From the IMG/VR virus record IMGVR_UViG_3300025872_000196, positions 1 through 31,697 of that record: 31,697 nucleotides of DNA. One strand, written 5' to 3'. This DNA is from a virus. Below are positions 7,905 to 16,857 of this stretch, one piece after another; the first letter of the stretch is position 1; every line of letters begins with the position of its first letter. The notes beneath the pieces were generated by a model, which did not search any database, had not been told where the DNA came from, and saw only the letters and a list, made by a program, of their open reading frames with translations. The position numbers and the translations under genes are program-made.

Positions 7905-8405
7905 ATGAGTATCTCCGCGGTAGTGAAGAACTTTCGGGACGGGTCCCTGGTCGTCTCCGACGCCACCACGCCCACCCCCATCGCGCTCACGGTGCAGTAC
8001 GAGGCCGGCGACTTCAGCATCACCGGCCAGAACGAGGGGAACGTCGAGGTCACCACGTACCTTGACCGCGGCGAGCTGGGCAGCCTCCGCAAGACCAACC
8101 GGACCTTCCCGACGGGCAGCTTCACGGCGCACTTCACGGACCTCTCCGACGCGACCGACAAGACGCTGTTCAACATGGCGACCTGGACGGGAGCGTTCTC
8201 GACGGCTGTGTCCAGCATCACGGGCAGCGACGTCAAGACCTACAAGACGCTGGTCTGGACCTGTGAAGGCACAAATTTCGGGGACCCCGCCGACCATGTC
8301 CTAACCCTCGGTGACGTGCGCATCGATTCCGTGGACATCGCGGAAGGCGACCCCAACACCTACACGATCAACTTCACGGTGTACGGCGCCATCACGGCGA
8401 CGTGA
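7905..8405 (+). CDS. major tail (tube) protein
   Basis: This 166-residue protein is almost wholly beta, rich in threonine, serine and glycine, with LTVQYEAGDFSITG near residue 28, a central helix-forming DATDKTLFNMATWTG and a terminal strand pair ending in YTINFTVYGAI. Length and position, just before the tail chaperones and tape measure, fit the tube protein that stacks in hexameric rings. AAGGGG lies about 9 bases upstream of ATG. A strong stem-loop follows the stop, as expected for an abundant structural gene with a transcript-level step after it. Confidence 0.8.
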   Translation: MSISAVVKNFRDGSLVVSDATTPTPIALTVQYEAGDFSITGQNEGNVEVTTYLDRGELGSLRKTNRTFPTGSFTAHFTDLSDATDKTLFNMATWTGAFSTAVSSITGSDVKTYKTLVWTCEGTNFGDPADHVLTLGDVRIDSVDIAEGDPNTYTINFTVYGAITAT

Positions 8406-8429
8406 ACCGTCGCGGAACGTGCAACTAAT

Positions 8430-8457
8430 ACGCCCCTCGGCTATGGCTGGGGGGCGT
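8430..8457 (+). terminator. stem-loop after the tail tube gene
   Basis: ACGCCCC (8430-8436) pairs with GGGGCGT (8451-8457). The stem continues inwards through CTCGGC/GCTGG-type pairs with two G-T wobbles to a TATG loop, about 12 bp in all. It is followed by TCTCGT, not a clean T run. It sits in the 71-bp gap between the tube and chaperone genes and is probably a partial terminator or an mRNA 3'-end stabiliser, so the downstream tail genes are made in smaller amounts. Confidence 0.65.
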
Positions 8458-8476
8458 TCTCGTATCCGGAGGTTCC

Positions 8477-8827
8477 ATGTCCGTCGTCGTCCAGCTCGGT
8501 GCTCATTCTGTCCCGCTCCGTGCGCCTCCGTCCTCGATGGTGCGCCGCGAGGTGGCTGTGGCGATGGCTACGTCTCCTCTTCGCGGGCTCTGCGCCGCCC
8601 TGGGCGCGTGCTGGGGCGGGAAGCCGCTCAAGGCGAAGTATCAGTACCAACCGCTCCCCTACGGCGGCGAGGTCTTCGACGAGCTCATGGCGCTGGGCAT
8701 CCCTGAGGTCGACATCTACGAGGCTGGCCAGAAGGCCCTTGCCTTGTGCGTCGAGGTTCCCACCGAGGAGGCCGTGGCGCGTGCCGAGGGTTTTACCGCT
8801 CCGCAGACGGAGCCCTCGACGCCGTAG
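8477..8827 (+). CDS. tail assembly chaperone, short form (lambda G-like)
   Basis: This 116-residue product is the unshifted form. It lies between tube and tape-measure genes, where siphophages keep the chaperone that coats the tape measure during tail assembly. ATG 8477 has GGAGG 5-8 bases upstream. Residues about 15-70 resemble a compact alpha/beta unit (MVRREVAVAMATSPLRGLCA), followed by EVFDELMALGIPEVDIYEAG and a helix. After codon 106 the message carries a slippery heptamer, so a fraction of ribosomes should produce the longer form. The 10 residues past that site (TAPQTEPSTP) are a simple tail. Confidence 0.8.
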   Translation: MSVVVQLGAHSVPLRAPPSSMVRREVAVAMATSPLRGLCAALGACWGGKPLKAKYQYQPLPYGGEVFDELMALGIPEVDIYEAGQKALALCVEVPTEEAVARAEGFTAPQTEPSTP

Positions 8828-9015
8828 CGATGGAGATCGGCTTGACGTGGTGCGGCGACCCCGACGCGTTCTGGCGCTGGCCAACCGAGACGCAGGAGCG
8901 CGTCCTCGGATGGTACAGGGCGCGCCAGCCGGCGCCCAAGAAGCGCAAGAAGGCGTTCCAGCCCCGCGCCGGTGATACGGTAGACCCAGCGGCGCGAGCC
9001 TTTTGGGGGTTGTGA
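8477..9015 (+). CDS. tail assembly chaperone, long form made by -1 frameshift (lambda GT-like)
   Basis: Ribosomes that read GGT TTT (codons 105-106) and slip back one base continue with TAC CGC TCC and stay open to TGA 9013-9015. This gives a 179-residue fusion whose last 73 residues include EIGLTWCGDPDAFWRWPTET and QERVLGWYRARQPAPKKRKK. The downstream frame has no good ribosome site before its first ATG (8830), so translation by frameshift is the simplest explanation. A W-rich, basic T-domain reading DPDAFWRWP with ERVLGWYRA is like the second part of many chaperone pairs. It should bind the tape measure and tube subunits. The frameshift rate cannot be read from the sequence. Confidence 0.78.
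8788..8794 (+). promoter_or_regulatory. programmed -1 ribosomal frameshift site GGGTTTT
   Basis: The heptamer G GGT TTT sits exactly in the X XXY YYZ register of the chaperone gene (codons GGT 8789-8791 and TTT 8792-8794). Both tRNAs can re-pair after slipping one base back (GGG, TTT). The -1 frame is open across this point, upstream as well as down to 9015. The same event in lambda uses GGGAAAG. No convincing downstream pseudoknot was worked out by eye. Confidence 0.8.
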
Positions 9016-9596
9016 TGGGCTTTAAGGTGCAGGTCGGACGCGTTCGAGCCGAGATCGACCCCGCCCTACAGGCAACGATCAAGCAGATGTTCGACCTTTC
9101 CTACCGGAAGATCGTGACCTCGCTGGAGGAAATCGGCGAGGAGGTCTCGATGGATGCGCGCCTGAACTGGTACAAGGGCGTGCTTCAGAGGACAGGGCAG
9201 ACGGGTCGCATCGCCTACGACATGGTGGTCCTTCCCGACAAGATTCAGGTTGTCGTGCATCCCGACGAGACCGACCGCACCTACTACGTGCGCCGCCCTG
9301 GGCCGAACTCCACGGTGACCATCGGGACCGACGAGTTCACGTACTCGCGCATGATGTCCATTTACCGTCGCACGGGGCAGCTCCCGTCCGAGTTCCGCAA
9401 CATCGCGCGGTTCACGGCGACGGGGCGTCCGACGGGACTCTACAAGCGCCAGCCGAACCCGAAGGCGAGCGACGGCGGCAGTCAGTGGAAGACGTGGGTC
9501 CTAGACCCCGGCAAGCAGCTAGCCAAGCGGCTAAAGGACAGGGGTAGCGAGGAGCTCAACGACTACGTTGAACGCAAGCTGCGGAGGGTCGGCTAA
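9015..9596 (+). CDS. putative tail completion or neck-type protein (HK97 gp10-like)
   Basis: This 193-residue protein starts at ATG 9015, sharing a base with the chaperone stop, with GGGGG 5 bases upstream. It begins with a short strand, then a long amphipathic helix (IKQMFDLSYRKIVTSLEEIG then EEVSMDARLNWY), followed by strands with VVLPDKIQVVVHPDETDRTY and a basic C-terminus (QLAKRLKDRGSEEL). The helix plus D-x-R-x-N-W and later beta strands resembles gp10-like neck or tail-completion proteins, although those usually lie before the tube gene. Its place between chaperone and tape measure makes a tail role likely. Family assignment is tentative. Confidence 0.45.
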   Translation: MGFKVQVGRVRAEIDPALQATIKQMFDLSYRKIVTSLEEIGEEVSMDARLNWYKGVLQRTGQTGRIAYDMVVLPDKIQVVVHPDETDRTYYVRRPGPNSTVTIGTDEFTYSRMMSIYRRTGQLPSEFRNIARFTATGRPTGLYKRQPNPKASDGGSQWKTWVLDPGKQLAKRLKDRGSEELNDYVERKLRRVG

Positions 9597-11542
9597 TGGC
9601 GGGTGAAATTGACCTCAAGGTATCCGCCGATATCGGCGACCTCCGGCGGCAGCTCGAGAGCATCCCCGGCATTACGGCAGAGCAAGCGCGCCTCATGGTG
9701 GCCGAGCTGGACCGCGGCTACAAGCGTGCCGAGAAGGCCGCGGCGTCGGCTGCGAAGGCCACGCGCGCCGCGATGAAGCAAGCCGAGGAAGCCACGCGCA
9801 AGGCCAGCGAGGCCGGGAAGGAGCTGGGCGACAAGTTCGGCCACGTCGGTTCTAGCGCGGGCAAGCTTGCGGGCGCTCTCGACCTATTGGCTCCCGGCCT
9901 CGGGTCCGTCGGCCAGGGCATCGCGGACCTTGCGGACGTGGGCGAGGTGGCTGCGGGGAGCATCGGGTCGTTCGCAGCGCCGGCGCTGGGTGCGCTTGCG
10001 GCGGCGGCCATCGTGCTGACTCCGGTCATCATCTCGCTGAACTCGGAGATGGAGGCCGAAGCCGAGGCCGCCCGCGTGATGGGAACAGCGCACGCATACG
10101 CGCGACAGGAGATGGAGCTTCAGCGCACGGCTGCCCTCGATCTTGCGGTAGCTACCGGGAGCATGACCGAGGCCGCGCGCACGGAGGCCGATATCCGCGC
10201 GCAGGCCGGCCAGCGCCTCGGCGACTACCTCGCGACCCTGACGCAGACCACACAGGAAACCCTCCTCGCGGAGAATAAGGTCCGCGCCATCGCAAAGACG
10301 ATGGGCGACCTCGCGACGGCTGGCCTGTCGGTGGTCGGTCCCCTCCTCCTGGTCGCGGAGGCCCTCGGCGCACAGGTCCCCACGGTGTCCGACCTGACGT
10401 CGAAGCTCACCGACTACATGGGCCTGACGGGCAAGGTGGCAGTTGCCGAGAAGAACGCGGCGCAGGCTGCCGAGGTCGCCATCGTGGCGACGAAGAAGAC
10501 GCGCGACGAGCAGATCAAGGCGTCGCAGGCGAAGGCCACGCACGTCGCCGCGTCGGTCAAGCTCACGAAGGCGCTGAAGGAAGAGAAGGTCCAGATGGAC
10601 GCCCTGGAGGCGGCGCAGCGGACCATCGAGCAGGCGCGTACTGCGGAGCTCACGGAGTCGCAGAAGCTGACGGAGCAGCTCGGCAAGCTCTCGGCGCAGC
10701 GTGCCGAGCTCGCCGCGGCGGGCAAGCTCACGCCTGAGCTGGCAGCGCAAAGCGCAGAGGCCGAGATCGCGCTTGCGAAGATGGTCGCGGATGCCCGCAT
10801 CGAGGAGGATCTCCGCGCCATCGAGGCGACGGAAGCCTACGAGAAGGCGCAAGCCGCCGAGCGAGCGAAGCGCATCGAGGAGGACCTTGAGGCGAACCGC
10901 GAGTACTGGGCGCGGCGTCAGGAGATCGCGACGCAGGCCACCGACGTCGTGGCCGCGTACTCGCAGTATGCCCTCGACCAGAGCGTGCAGGGCTACGAAG
11001 ACGCCCTCGCGGCGCAGGATGCCCTCGGAAAGAAGGCAACCGACGCGGAAAAGAAGCGCGCCGCCGAGGAGGTGGCTGAGAAGCGGAAGCAGGCGATGAT
11101 CGCGTTTCTTATCGACAAGGCTGCGAAGCTTGCTCAGGCGTTAACCGCGACGGCGCTCGCGACCATCAACGCTCTCTCCACGCCGCCGGCGCCCAACTAC
11201 ATCGCCGCGGGGCTGGCGGCGGCAGGCGGCGCGGTACAGGTGGCGACCATCGCCGCGGCTCGCCCTAGCTTCCATTCCGGCGGTATGGCCGACTTCACGC
11301 CCGACGAAGCGAGCGCAGTCATCCGTCGCGGGGAGGCGGTCCTCTCGCCCCAGGGACGGCGCGCCCTCGGCGACGACACGATCCGCGCCGCTAACGCTGG
11401 CATGAGCAGCGGGCAGACCATCGTCGTCCAACAGGTCTACCGGCACCGCGTCTTCGACTCGTTCGTGCAGGACAACCTCCGAACCCGTGGTCCCCTCGCC
11501 CGCGCGTTAGGCTCGGGAGCACGCGTCGGACAGAGGAGCTAG
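9596..11542 (+). CDS. tail tape-measure protein
   Basis: This 648-residue protein begins at TAATG. It has the expected plan: an N-terminal alanine/lysine coiled coil (residues 20-80), a hydrophobic segment (about 119-148, IGSFAAPALGALAAAAIVLT), long charged coiled coils (about 300-490), a second hydrophobic stretch (about 501-558) and a C-terminal motif FHSGGMADFTPDE followed by GEAVLSPQGRRALG near 560-600. The last pattern is widespread at tape-measure C-termini. It fixes tail length and probably passes through the host membrane during DNA entry. By the usual 0.15 nm per residue, the tail would be near 97 nm. It is the longest tail gene before the fibre gene. Confidence 0.88.
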   Translation: MAGEIDLKVSADIGDLRRQLESIPGITAEQARLMVAELDRGYKRAEKAAASAAKATRAAMKQAEEATRKASEAGKELGDKFGHVGSSAGKLAGALDLLAPGLGSVGQGIADLADVGEVAAGSIGSFAAPALGALAAAAIVLTPVIISLNSEMEAEAEAARVMGTAHAYARQEMELQRTAALDLAVATGSMTEAARTEADIRAQAGQRLGDYLATLTQTTQETLLAENKVRAIAKTMGDLATAGLSVVGPLLLVAEALGAQVPTVSDLTSKLTDYMGLTGKVAVAEKNAAQAAEVAIVATKKTRDEQIKASQAKATHVAASVKLTKALKEEKVQMDALEAAQRTIEQARTAELTESQKLTEQLGKLSAQRAELAAAGKLTPELAAQSAEAEIALAKMVADARIEEDLRAIEATEAYEKAQAAERAKRIEEDLEANREYWARRQEIATQATDVVAAYSQYALDQSVQGYEDALAAQDALGKKATDAEKKRAAEEVAEKRKQAMIAFLIDKAAKLAQALTATALATINALSTPPAPNYIAAGLAAAGGAVQVATIAAARPSFHSGGMADFTPDEASAVIRRGEAVLSPQGRRALGDDTIRAANAGMSSGQTIVVQQVYRHRVFDSFVQDNLRTRGPLARALGSGARVGQRS

Positions 11543-11545
11543 AAA

Positions 11546-14500
11546 ATGGGGACCGCCTTTACGCCCGATGCCCTCCGCGGCATCCTGATCCCTGACCCGC
11601 GCATCGTCCCGAGCTCGCCGGCGCTGGCCTCGAGCTACACGCAGGCCGACCCTGCACCAGGCGTGCCCGACCCCACGGCGGCGACGGCGTTGACGCTGGA
11701 GACGTCCGGTAGCCAGACGAACGGGACGACCATCGAGGTCGAGTGCACCCGTTCGGGCGGTGCCATCACCACGGACTCGGTACGTGCAGGCGGCTTCGCG
11801 TGGCGAGAGAGCGGCGGCTATTGGCAGGGCTGGGACGGCCCCCTCGGCTACGCCGGATGGGACACGGTGCACACCTGGGCGACAGGCGCGGGCGCTGACC
11901 TGTATACCTACCCGCACGTCATGTTCACGCGAGACGGCACGCGCCTAGTCGTCGCGCAGAAGACGGTAGCCGCGGGCAGCCTTCAGACGCTGGTCGTCTT
12001 CCGTCGCTCGCTGGTGGGAGCCACGTCCACGTCGACCATCGTCACGAACGCCATCACGGCGCAGGCCCTCCACGCGTGCATCGTGGAGACGCCTGACCGA
12101 CTCGTCCTGCTCGTCACCTACGACGACCTCCCGAGCGTGGGCGTGCAGGTCCGCGCCTACGCCAGCATTGACGACGGGCAGGTCTGGGACCTCCAGACGA
12201 CGGCATGCCTCCCGGCGTACATCGACACGAGTACGACCACGGTGCGCCGTCTGCGCGCGGCCTACCACGCGGGGCAGGTCCTCCTGGTTCTCGGCGTGCG
12301 GGTGCCCACTGCGACAGTGGACGACACGCTCTGGCAGTACGCGAGCATCGACGGCGGCTTCAGCTTTACGCTTGTGGAGAAGGTCGATGCATCGGACGCC
12401 GACTCCGTCCACGTTGGCGGCGTGCAGGACCTGTATGTCATCCCCGACGTGGGCTTCGGCATGGTCTACTGCGGCAGCTCGAGGAATACCTACGGCGCCA
12501 ACTCCGAGACCCTCGCCAAGCGCCTCGGGAGCGCGTTCCAGCGACTTACCGAGGTGGAGCCGGTAGAGGTGGGCCTGCTCCAGCCCGCGGGCAACCTGAC
12601 GGTCGGTGGGGCCCTTAGCGACGACACCGAACTCTGCGCCGCGCTGGATGACGACGGCGCGATCTATGCCTTCGCCCCCAACACGGGCAATTCCTCCCGC
12701 GTGCGCCCTGCGAAGTCGCTAGACGGCGTGACGTGGTCCGTGCTCGGGCAGGCTGCGAACCTTGTGCATAGCATCGACTACGCGGGCGAGCGCCCAGCCT
12801 CGATGACCTGCGCTTGGTACGGCGGCGCGTGTCACCTCGTCCACGCTGTGGACTCCACGACGATCTACGATGCTCAGCTCGGCGTCGCGGTCCTGAGCGG
12901 GTACACCGCGGCGACGCTGCCGATGCTCCCGGCGGTGCAGTCAGGAGGCGACTATAGCGCCGGCTCGTACATGACCTGGGCGCCGTACTGGGATCCGTCC
13001 GCGCTCGGGTGGACTACGGTTACCGTCGGCGCACCGACGACGACGCTTACGGGCGGCTCGATGCAGATCTCGGCAGGCGTTGGCGAGGTCCGCGCCTACG
13101 TGCACACGCGCGCCGTGGCGCTGACGGCAGCGCACACGGTGCAGGCCTGCTTCGAGGTGGACTGCGATAGTGGCGTGACCACGCACACCACGATGGTCGC
13201 CGGGACCGGCGTCAACACCTACAAGCTCCGTATCCGCGTCACGACCACGCAGGTCGTGGTCATCGACTTCGTGTCCGGCGCGACGAAGATGACCTACAAC
13301 CGCACGGCAGGGCAGTACATCCACGTGCGTGCGTGGCTCACGAACAACGCCGGGACAGGCAAGGCGACGGTTGCCGTTGACGAGGTCGACGGCCCCTACG
13401 GCATCTCCCGCGGGTACTACCGCGTCATCGACAACAACTCGATGACGGATGCAGGCGCCGCCGCCGCGGAGCAGTCCGTCTCTATCGGGCAGACCGGACT
13501 CGGCGTGTCGAATTGGCGCTACTGCGCGACGCAATACTCGTCCCAGATGGGCGACCCCCACGGCCTGACCATCCCCGAGGAGCTCAATGGGCGCGACTTC
13601 TCCTCTCGCCCGCTGACGCTCTCGCAGGGGCTTCGCGTGCGTGCCATTGGCGGGCCTGCCGCCCTGGGCGACCTTTGGTACATCGCCGCGCGCTTCGGGC
13701 ACGGCGTGGATGCGCTGGCCTCGACGTCTCCATCGGTGACGTGGCGCAGCACCGACACTGTCTCGCCGCAGGTGTTCATCTGGGAGACGGACTCGACGGT
13801 CGCGAACATCTCGCCCCTTATGGGGCCTATCGGGGCGCTCTTCATCGGCGGCGCGAACTTCCGCACGGCCACGCTTGAGGGTCGCAACTCGACGGGCGGT
13901 TGGGTCTCCATCGGAACGTGGGATGCGGCCTCGGGGCAGACGGGCCTCGCGTGGGACCGCCGGAGCAACATCGTCTACCCTCGCAGCGCCGCGGCCAGCT
14001 CGGGCGTCTATTGGTATCCGCACGGGATCATGGATGGCGCGCGGTTCATGTTCGACACGGCGGCGGGACCCGTGCGCGCCATCCAGTACCAGACCGAAGG
14101 CGCCTGGACGAACGCTCCCACCAAGCACGCGCGGCTGTCGCTCTTCGGCCAGATGGGCGGCGTCGGCGCGAACGGCACGGCGGGCGCCATCCTGTCGACC
14201 TCTGGCGTCCTGCTCTGGAACAACGACCCGCAGTATTCCGCGTATCGCCTGACCATCCCGGTGCAGTTTGTGGCCGAGACCTACTACGAGATGGGCGTAG
14301 TTATGCTCGGGCACCTCGCAGCGTTCGGGCGCCGGTATTCCTGGGGGCGCAGCCTGACGAGCGAGCCGAATGTGGAGCTCCGCACCGGGAGCAACGGACG
14401 CCGCACTTCTCAGGTGCTCGGGCCGACGCGCCGCGGCGTGGAGTTCGGGTGGTCCGACGCCGCCGACCAGAGCGCGTTCGGCGTCGACCAGACCGCGACG

Positions 14501-14812
14501 ACGCCCGACTTCTTCTACGGGTCATCGACGGGGACGCCTGACCCGACCGCCGCGGCGATGGATGGTCCTGCGCTCATGCGCGGCATCGTGGAGCATGTCG
14601 AGGGCGCGAATACGCCTGTCGTGTACCTGGCATACGCGCCTCGAGTGCAGCTCGCGCAGACGCAGATGGTCGTGCATCCCGACCTCCACCTCTACGGGCG
14701 CATCGTCTCCGATGTGTCCGTGGAGACGGTACAGGGCAAAGAGTGGGGCGGCACGGGTGCGACGGGCGAGATGGTTCGGACGTCTAGCCTGCGCATCGAG
14801 GAGGAGCTGTGA
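11546..14812 (+). CDS. large distal tail or receptor-binding protein with Asp-box-like repeats
   Basis: This 1088-residue protein is the largest in the window and follows the tape measure, so it is likely part of the tail tip or a fibre. ATG 11546 is preceded by GAGGAG. The first half is beta-rich and contains Asp-box-like units: ASIDDGQVWDLQ near residue 206, ASIDGGFSFTLV near 266 and SLDGVTWSVL near 390. Such units mark sialidase-type beta propellers. Around 525-610 a strand-rich stretch (HTVQACFEVDCDSG and YIHVRAWLTNNAG) resembles a laminin-G or concanavalin-like sugar-binding domain. The C-terminal third is beta with repeated glycine turns. Sialidase catalysis is not established; no full set of active-site residues was traced. 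Sugar recognition is the safer idea. Confidence 0.62.
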   Translation: MGTAFTPDALRGILIPDPRIVPSSPALASSYTQADPAPGVPDPTAATALTLETSGSQTNGTTIEVECTRSGGAITTDSVRAGGFAWRESGGYWQGWDGPLGYAGWDTVHTWATGAGADLYTYPHVMFTRDGTRLVVAQKTVAAGSLQTLVVFRRSLVGATSTSTIVTNAITAQALHACIVETPDRLVLLVTYDDLPSVGVQVRAYASIDDGQVWDLQTTACLPAYIDTSTTTVRRLRAAYHAGQVLLVLGVRVPTATVDDTLWQYASIDGGFSFTLVEKVDASDADSVHVGGVQDLYVIPDVGFGMVYCGSSRNTYGANSETLAKRLGSAFQRLTEVEPVEVGLLQPAGNLTVGGALSDDTELCAALDDDGAIYAFAPNTGNSSRVRPAKSLDGVTWSVLGQAANLVHSIDYAGERPASMTCAWYGGACHLVHAVDSTTIYDAQLGVAVLSGYTAATLPMLPAVQSGGDYSAGSYMTWAPYWDPSALGWTTVTVGAPTTTLTGGSMQISAGVGEVRAYVHTRAVALTAAHTVQACFEVDCDSGVTTHTTMVAGTGVNTYKLRIRVTTTQVVVIDFVSGATKMTYNRTAGQYIHVRAWLTNNAGTGKATVAVDEVDGPYGISRGYYRVIDNNSMTDAGAAAAEQSVSIGQTGLGVSNWRYCATQYSSQMGDPHGLTIPEELNGRDFSSRPLTLSQGLRVRAIGGPAALGDLWYIAARFGHGVDALASTSPSVTWRSTDTVSPQVFIWETDSTVANISPLMGPIGALFIGGANFRTATLEGRNSTGGWVSIGTWDAASGQTGLAWDRRSNIVYPRSAAASSGVYWYPHGIMDGARFMFDTAAGPVRAIQYQTEGAWTNAPTKHARLSLFGQMGGVGANGTAGAILSTSGVLLWNNDPQYSAYRLTIPVQFVAETYYEMGVVMLGHLAAFGRRYSWGRSLTSEPNVELRTGSNGRRTSQVLGPTRRGVEFGWSDAADQSAFGVDQTATTPDFFYGSSTGTPDPTAAAMDGPALMRGIVEHVEGANTPVVYLAYAPRVQLAQTQMVVHPDLHLYGRIVSDVSVETVQGKEWGGTGATGEMVRTSSLRIEEEL

Positions 14813-16467
14813 CCGACAGGTGGACACCGAGCCAGTTAGCGGGGACCATCCGCTGGGTGCTCGCCGTCGAGTACGCCGGCGGCACGTGGTACCTGGCTGA
14901 CGAGGCCATGACCGTCGCGTACGGCGCGGGTACGGTCGTGCTGTCTGACGGTCTCCTCGATGTGGCGGGCACGGAGGAGGGCCTTGACCTATGGTCTACC
15001 GACGCGCCGAGGCGTAGCTGTCAGGTGGAGTTCGACCTCGGCCTCGACGTCGCCGAGCTGGTGGAACGCGGGCATGACCTCGCGGGTTGCGTCGCGGAGC
15101 TCGCGCAGCTCGCCGATGGCGACGACTGGGCAGACCGCCGACCCTTCGTGCGCGGTCGGCTTGTCGAGCCGCAGTATGGCGCGGCAGGGGAGGGCGTCCG
15201 CGCCTCCATCGAGCAGGACATCCTGAGCGATGAGACGGAGATCCGCACGGTCGAGTGTGCCGCGCGGGACTTCGGCAACGCGGCCACGGCAGTAACCGGA
15301 CACGCCTACCTCGAGGCTCTAAGCGAGAGCCAGGGCGAAGACGTGCAAGCTTCCATCACGCCGCCGATCATCCTCGGGACTCCCGGTGCCGGGACCATTC
15401 CCGGCTCGCCTGCGACACGCGTCCGGTGGTTCCAGGACGTCGCCTCAGGCGATTACTATTACTACTGGGTCATTGCCGGTCACGCCGTCGAGGCAACCAC
15501 GGTCACTCTTCGCGCGACCGACGGCACCGAGGCCACCTTCCCGGTGTACGTGGTGACCTTGCCCAGCGGCATCGTCGTGTCGTTTGTCATCGACAACGTC
15601 GACGCGGCGTCACCGAGCTGGACCAACACCACCGAGAGCGCCGTCGTCATCTGGGATAACGGCGGCGGGTTGGTCGACCAGAACTACGGACCCCTGCGGT
15701 ACGGCGGCGACTATGTGGCGTGGCTTCTCGCGCTCACCGAGCAGGACATCGACCATGCGCGGGTCAACGTCGCGCGCGAGCAGCTCCGCGGCTACCAAGT
15801 CGCGGCCTACCTGAACGACTCCGTCCTCGTCGCGGACTACATCCGCGAGGTCGTGCTGGACGTCCTCCCGGTGTCCTTCACGGTGGGGCCTCGGGGCGTA
15901 TACCCGTACGTATGGCGGTGGGACGCTACCGTCGCCGATGCCGTGTGCGAGTGGAACCTCACGGAGGACTTCGACATCGCGCGCGAGGGCCTCGTCACGT
16001 ACGAGGACGCCGACAAGATCGTAAACACCCTACAGCTTCGGTACGGTTGGCGTCCTCGGCGAGAGGAGTACGCCTACGAGATGTGGGCAGTGGGCGACCC
16101 TGCCTCGCGCCCTCGCGGGCTGCGCTTTGGTGGCGCGGCATCGCTTGCGCTGTCGTACTGGAGCGACCCGCTCCTCGCGCGCAGCCTGTCCCGGTACGGT
16201 GTGCGCTCTGATGCGCTGGAAACCGCAATCGTCCACGACGACCACACGGCGACGCAGGTCCTCGCGTGGCGCTCGCGTCGGTGGGCGCTACCGTCCCGCG
16301 TGGTGGAGTACGTCGCGGCGCAGCGATGGGGCTGGGTCGAGCCGGGAGACTTCGTGGTGGTCACCGACCCCGAGCTCGCGTGGTCGAAGCGACTGTGCCT
16401 GGTGCAGTCGAGAGCGTGGGCCGAGGACGGGTCGGTGCGATACACTCTGCGCGTCCAGGAGGGCTAA
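14809..16467 (+). CDS. putative tail hub or baseplate protein
   Basis: This 552-residue protein starts at GTG within a GTGA overlap, preceded by GAGGAG. It is beta-rich with many tryptophans. It begins VLAVEYAGGTWYLADEAM, continues with the segment RRSCQVEFDLGLDV, and ends with GWVEPGDFVVVTDPELAW then RYTLRVQEG. A C-terminal domain that reads as D-P-x-D with valine-rich strands is common in hub or tip proteins of siphophages that join the tape-measure end to the fibres. I do not recognise a named family, so the call rests on position, size and general fold. The gene ends 3 bases before the next start. Confidence 0.55.
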   Translation: MTDRWTPSQLAGTIRWVLAVEYAGGTWYLADEAMTVAYGAGTVVLSDGLLDVAGTEEGLDLWSTDAPRRSCQVEFDLGLDVAELVERGHDLAGCVAELAQLADGDDWADRRPFVRGRLVEPQYGAAGEGVRASIEQDILSDETEIRTVECAARDFGNAATAVTGHAYLEALSESQGEDVQASITPPIILGTPGAGTIPGSPATRVRWFQDVASGDYYYYWVIAGHAVEATTVTLRATDGTEATFPVYVVTLPSGIVVSFVIDNVDAASPSWTNTTESAVVIWDNGGGLVDQNYGPLRYGGDYVAWLLALTEQDIDHARVNVAREQLRGYQVAAYLNDSVLVADYIREVVLDVLPVSFTVGPRGVYPYVWRWDATVADAVCEWNLTEDFDIAREGLVTYEDADKIVNTLQLRYGWRPRREEYAYEMWAVGDPASRPRGLRFGGAASLALSYWSDPLLARSLSRYGVRSDALETAIVHDDHTATQVLAWRSRRWALPSRVVEYVAAQRWGWVEPGDFVVVTDPELAWSKRLCLVQSRAWAEDGSVRYTLRVQEG

Positions 16468-16470
16468 GGC

Positions 16471-16857
16471 ATGGCCACGTTCACCAGCACGCTCCACGGC
16501 GAGCGCACCCGCCTCGAGGTCAGCGAGGCGCTCACCAACTACGGGTCCGGTACCCGTCTCGCCATCGAGACCATCGGCAAGGCGTGCCTCGTAGAAGTCA
16601 AGCGGGTCAAGCTGAAGCGCACGGCGGGCACTGCCGCCACGTTCACGCCGCGCATCTACGGGACATCTGGTGCCGTCGCCAACTCCGTGGACATGCAGTT
16701 CGCCGGGAGCTCGACCGCGGTGGCCGACCTCTTCGACGTGGCGACTACGGGCGTGGTGTTCAAGACCGACGCCGTCGGCAAGCTCTACCTTGAGCCAGGA
16801 CCCGTAGCGGGTGCCGATAACGCCTTCGACATCGACGTCGTCCTCGAGGTGCTGTGA
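16471..16857 (+). CDS. small tail-associated protein of unknown function
   Basis: This 128-residue protein has GGAGGG 8 bases before its ATG. It is beta-rich throughout, with ERTRLEVSEALTNYGSG near the start and VKRVKLKRTAGTAATF in the middle, and ends in AFDIDVVLEVL. No membrane segment or catalytic motif is visible. Between the hub-like gene and the fibre genes, it is probably a virion protein at the tail tip. The next gene begins at the overlapping TGATG. Confidence 0.6.
   Translation: MATFTSTLHGERTRLEVSEALTNYGSGTRLAIETIGKACLVEVKRVKLKRTAGTAATFTPRIYGTSGAVANSVDMQFAGSSTAVADLFDVATTGVVFKTDAVGKLYLEPGPVAGADNAFDIDVVLEVL

Noticed and set aside
9884-10852. Minus-strand open frame of 322 codons inside the tape-measure gene
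   Set aside because: Leucine/arginine-rich mirror of the alanine/lysine/glutamate coiled coil; no independent evidence.
12941-14314. A 457-codon open frame on the minus strand within the large distal tail gene
   Set aside because: It lies fully opposite a well-supported plus-strand gene, is arginine/histidine/valine-rich as expected of an antisense shadow in GC-rich DNA, and has no ribosome site or neighbouring operon.
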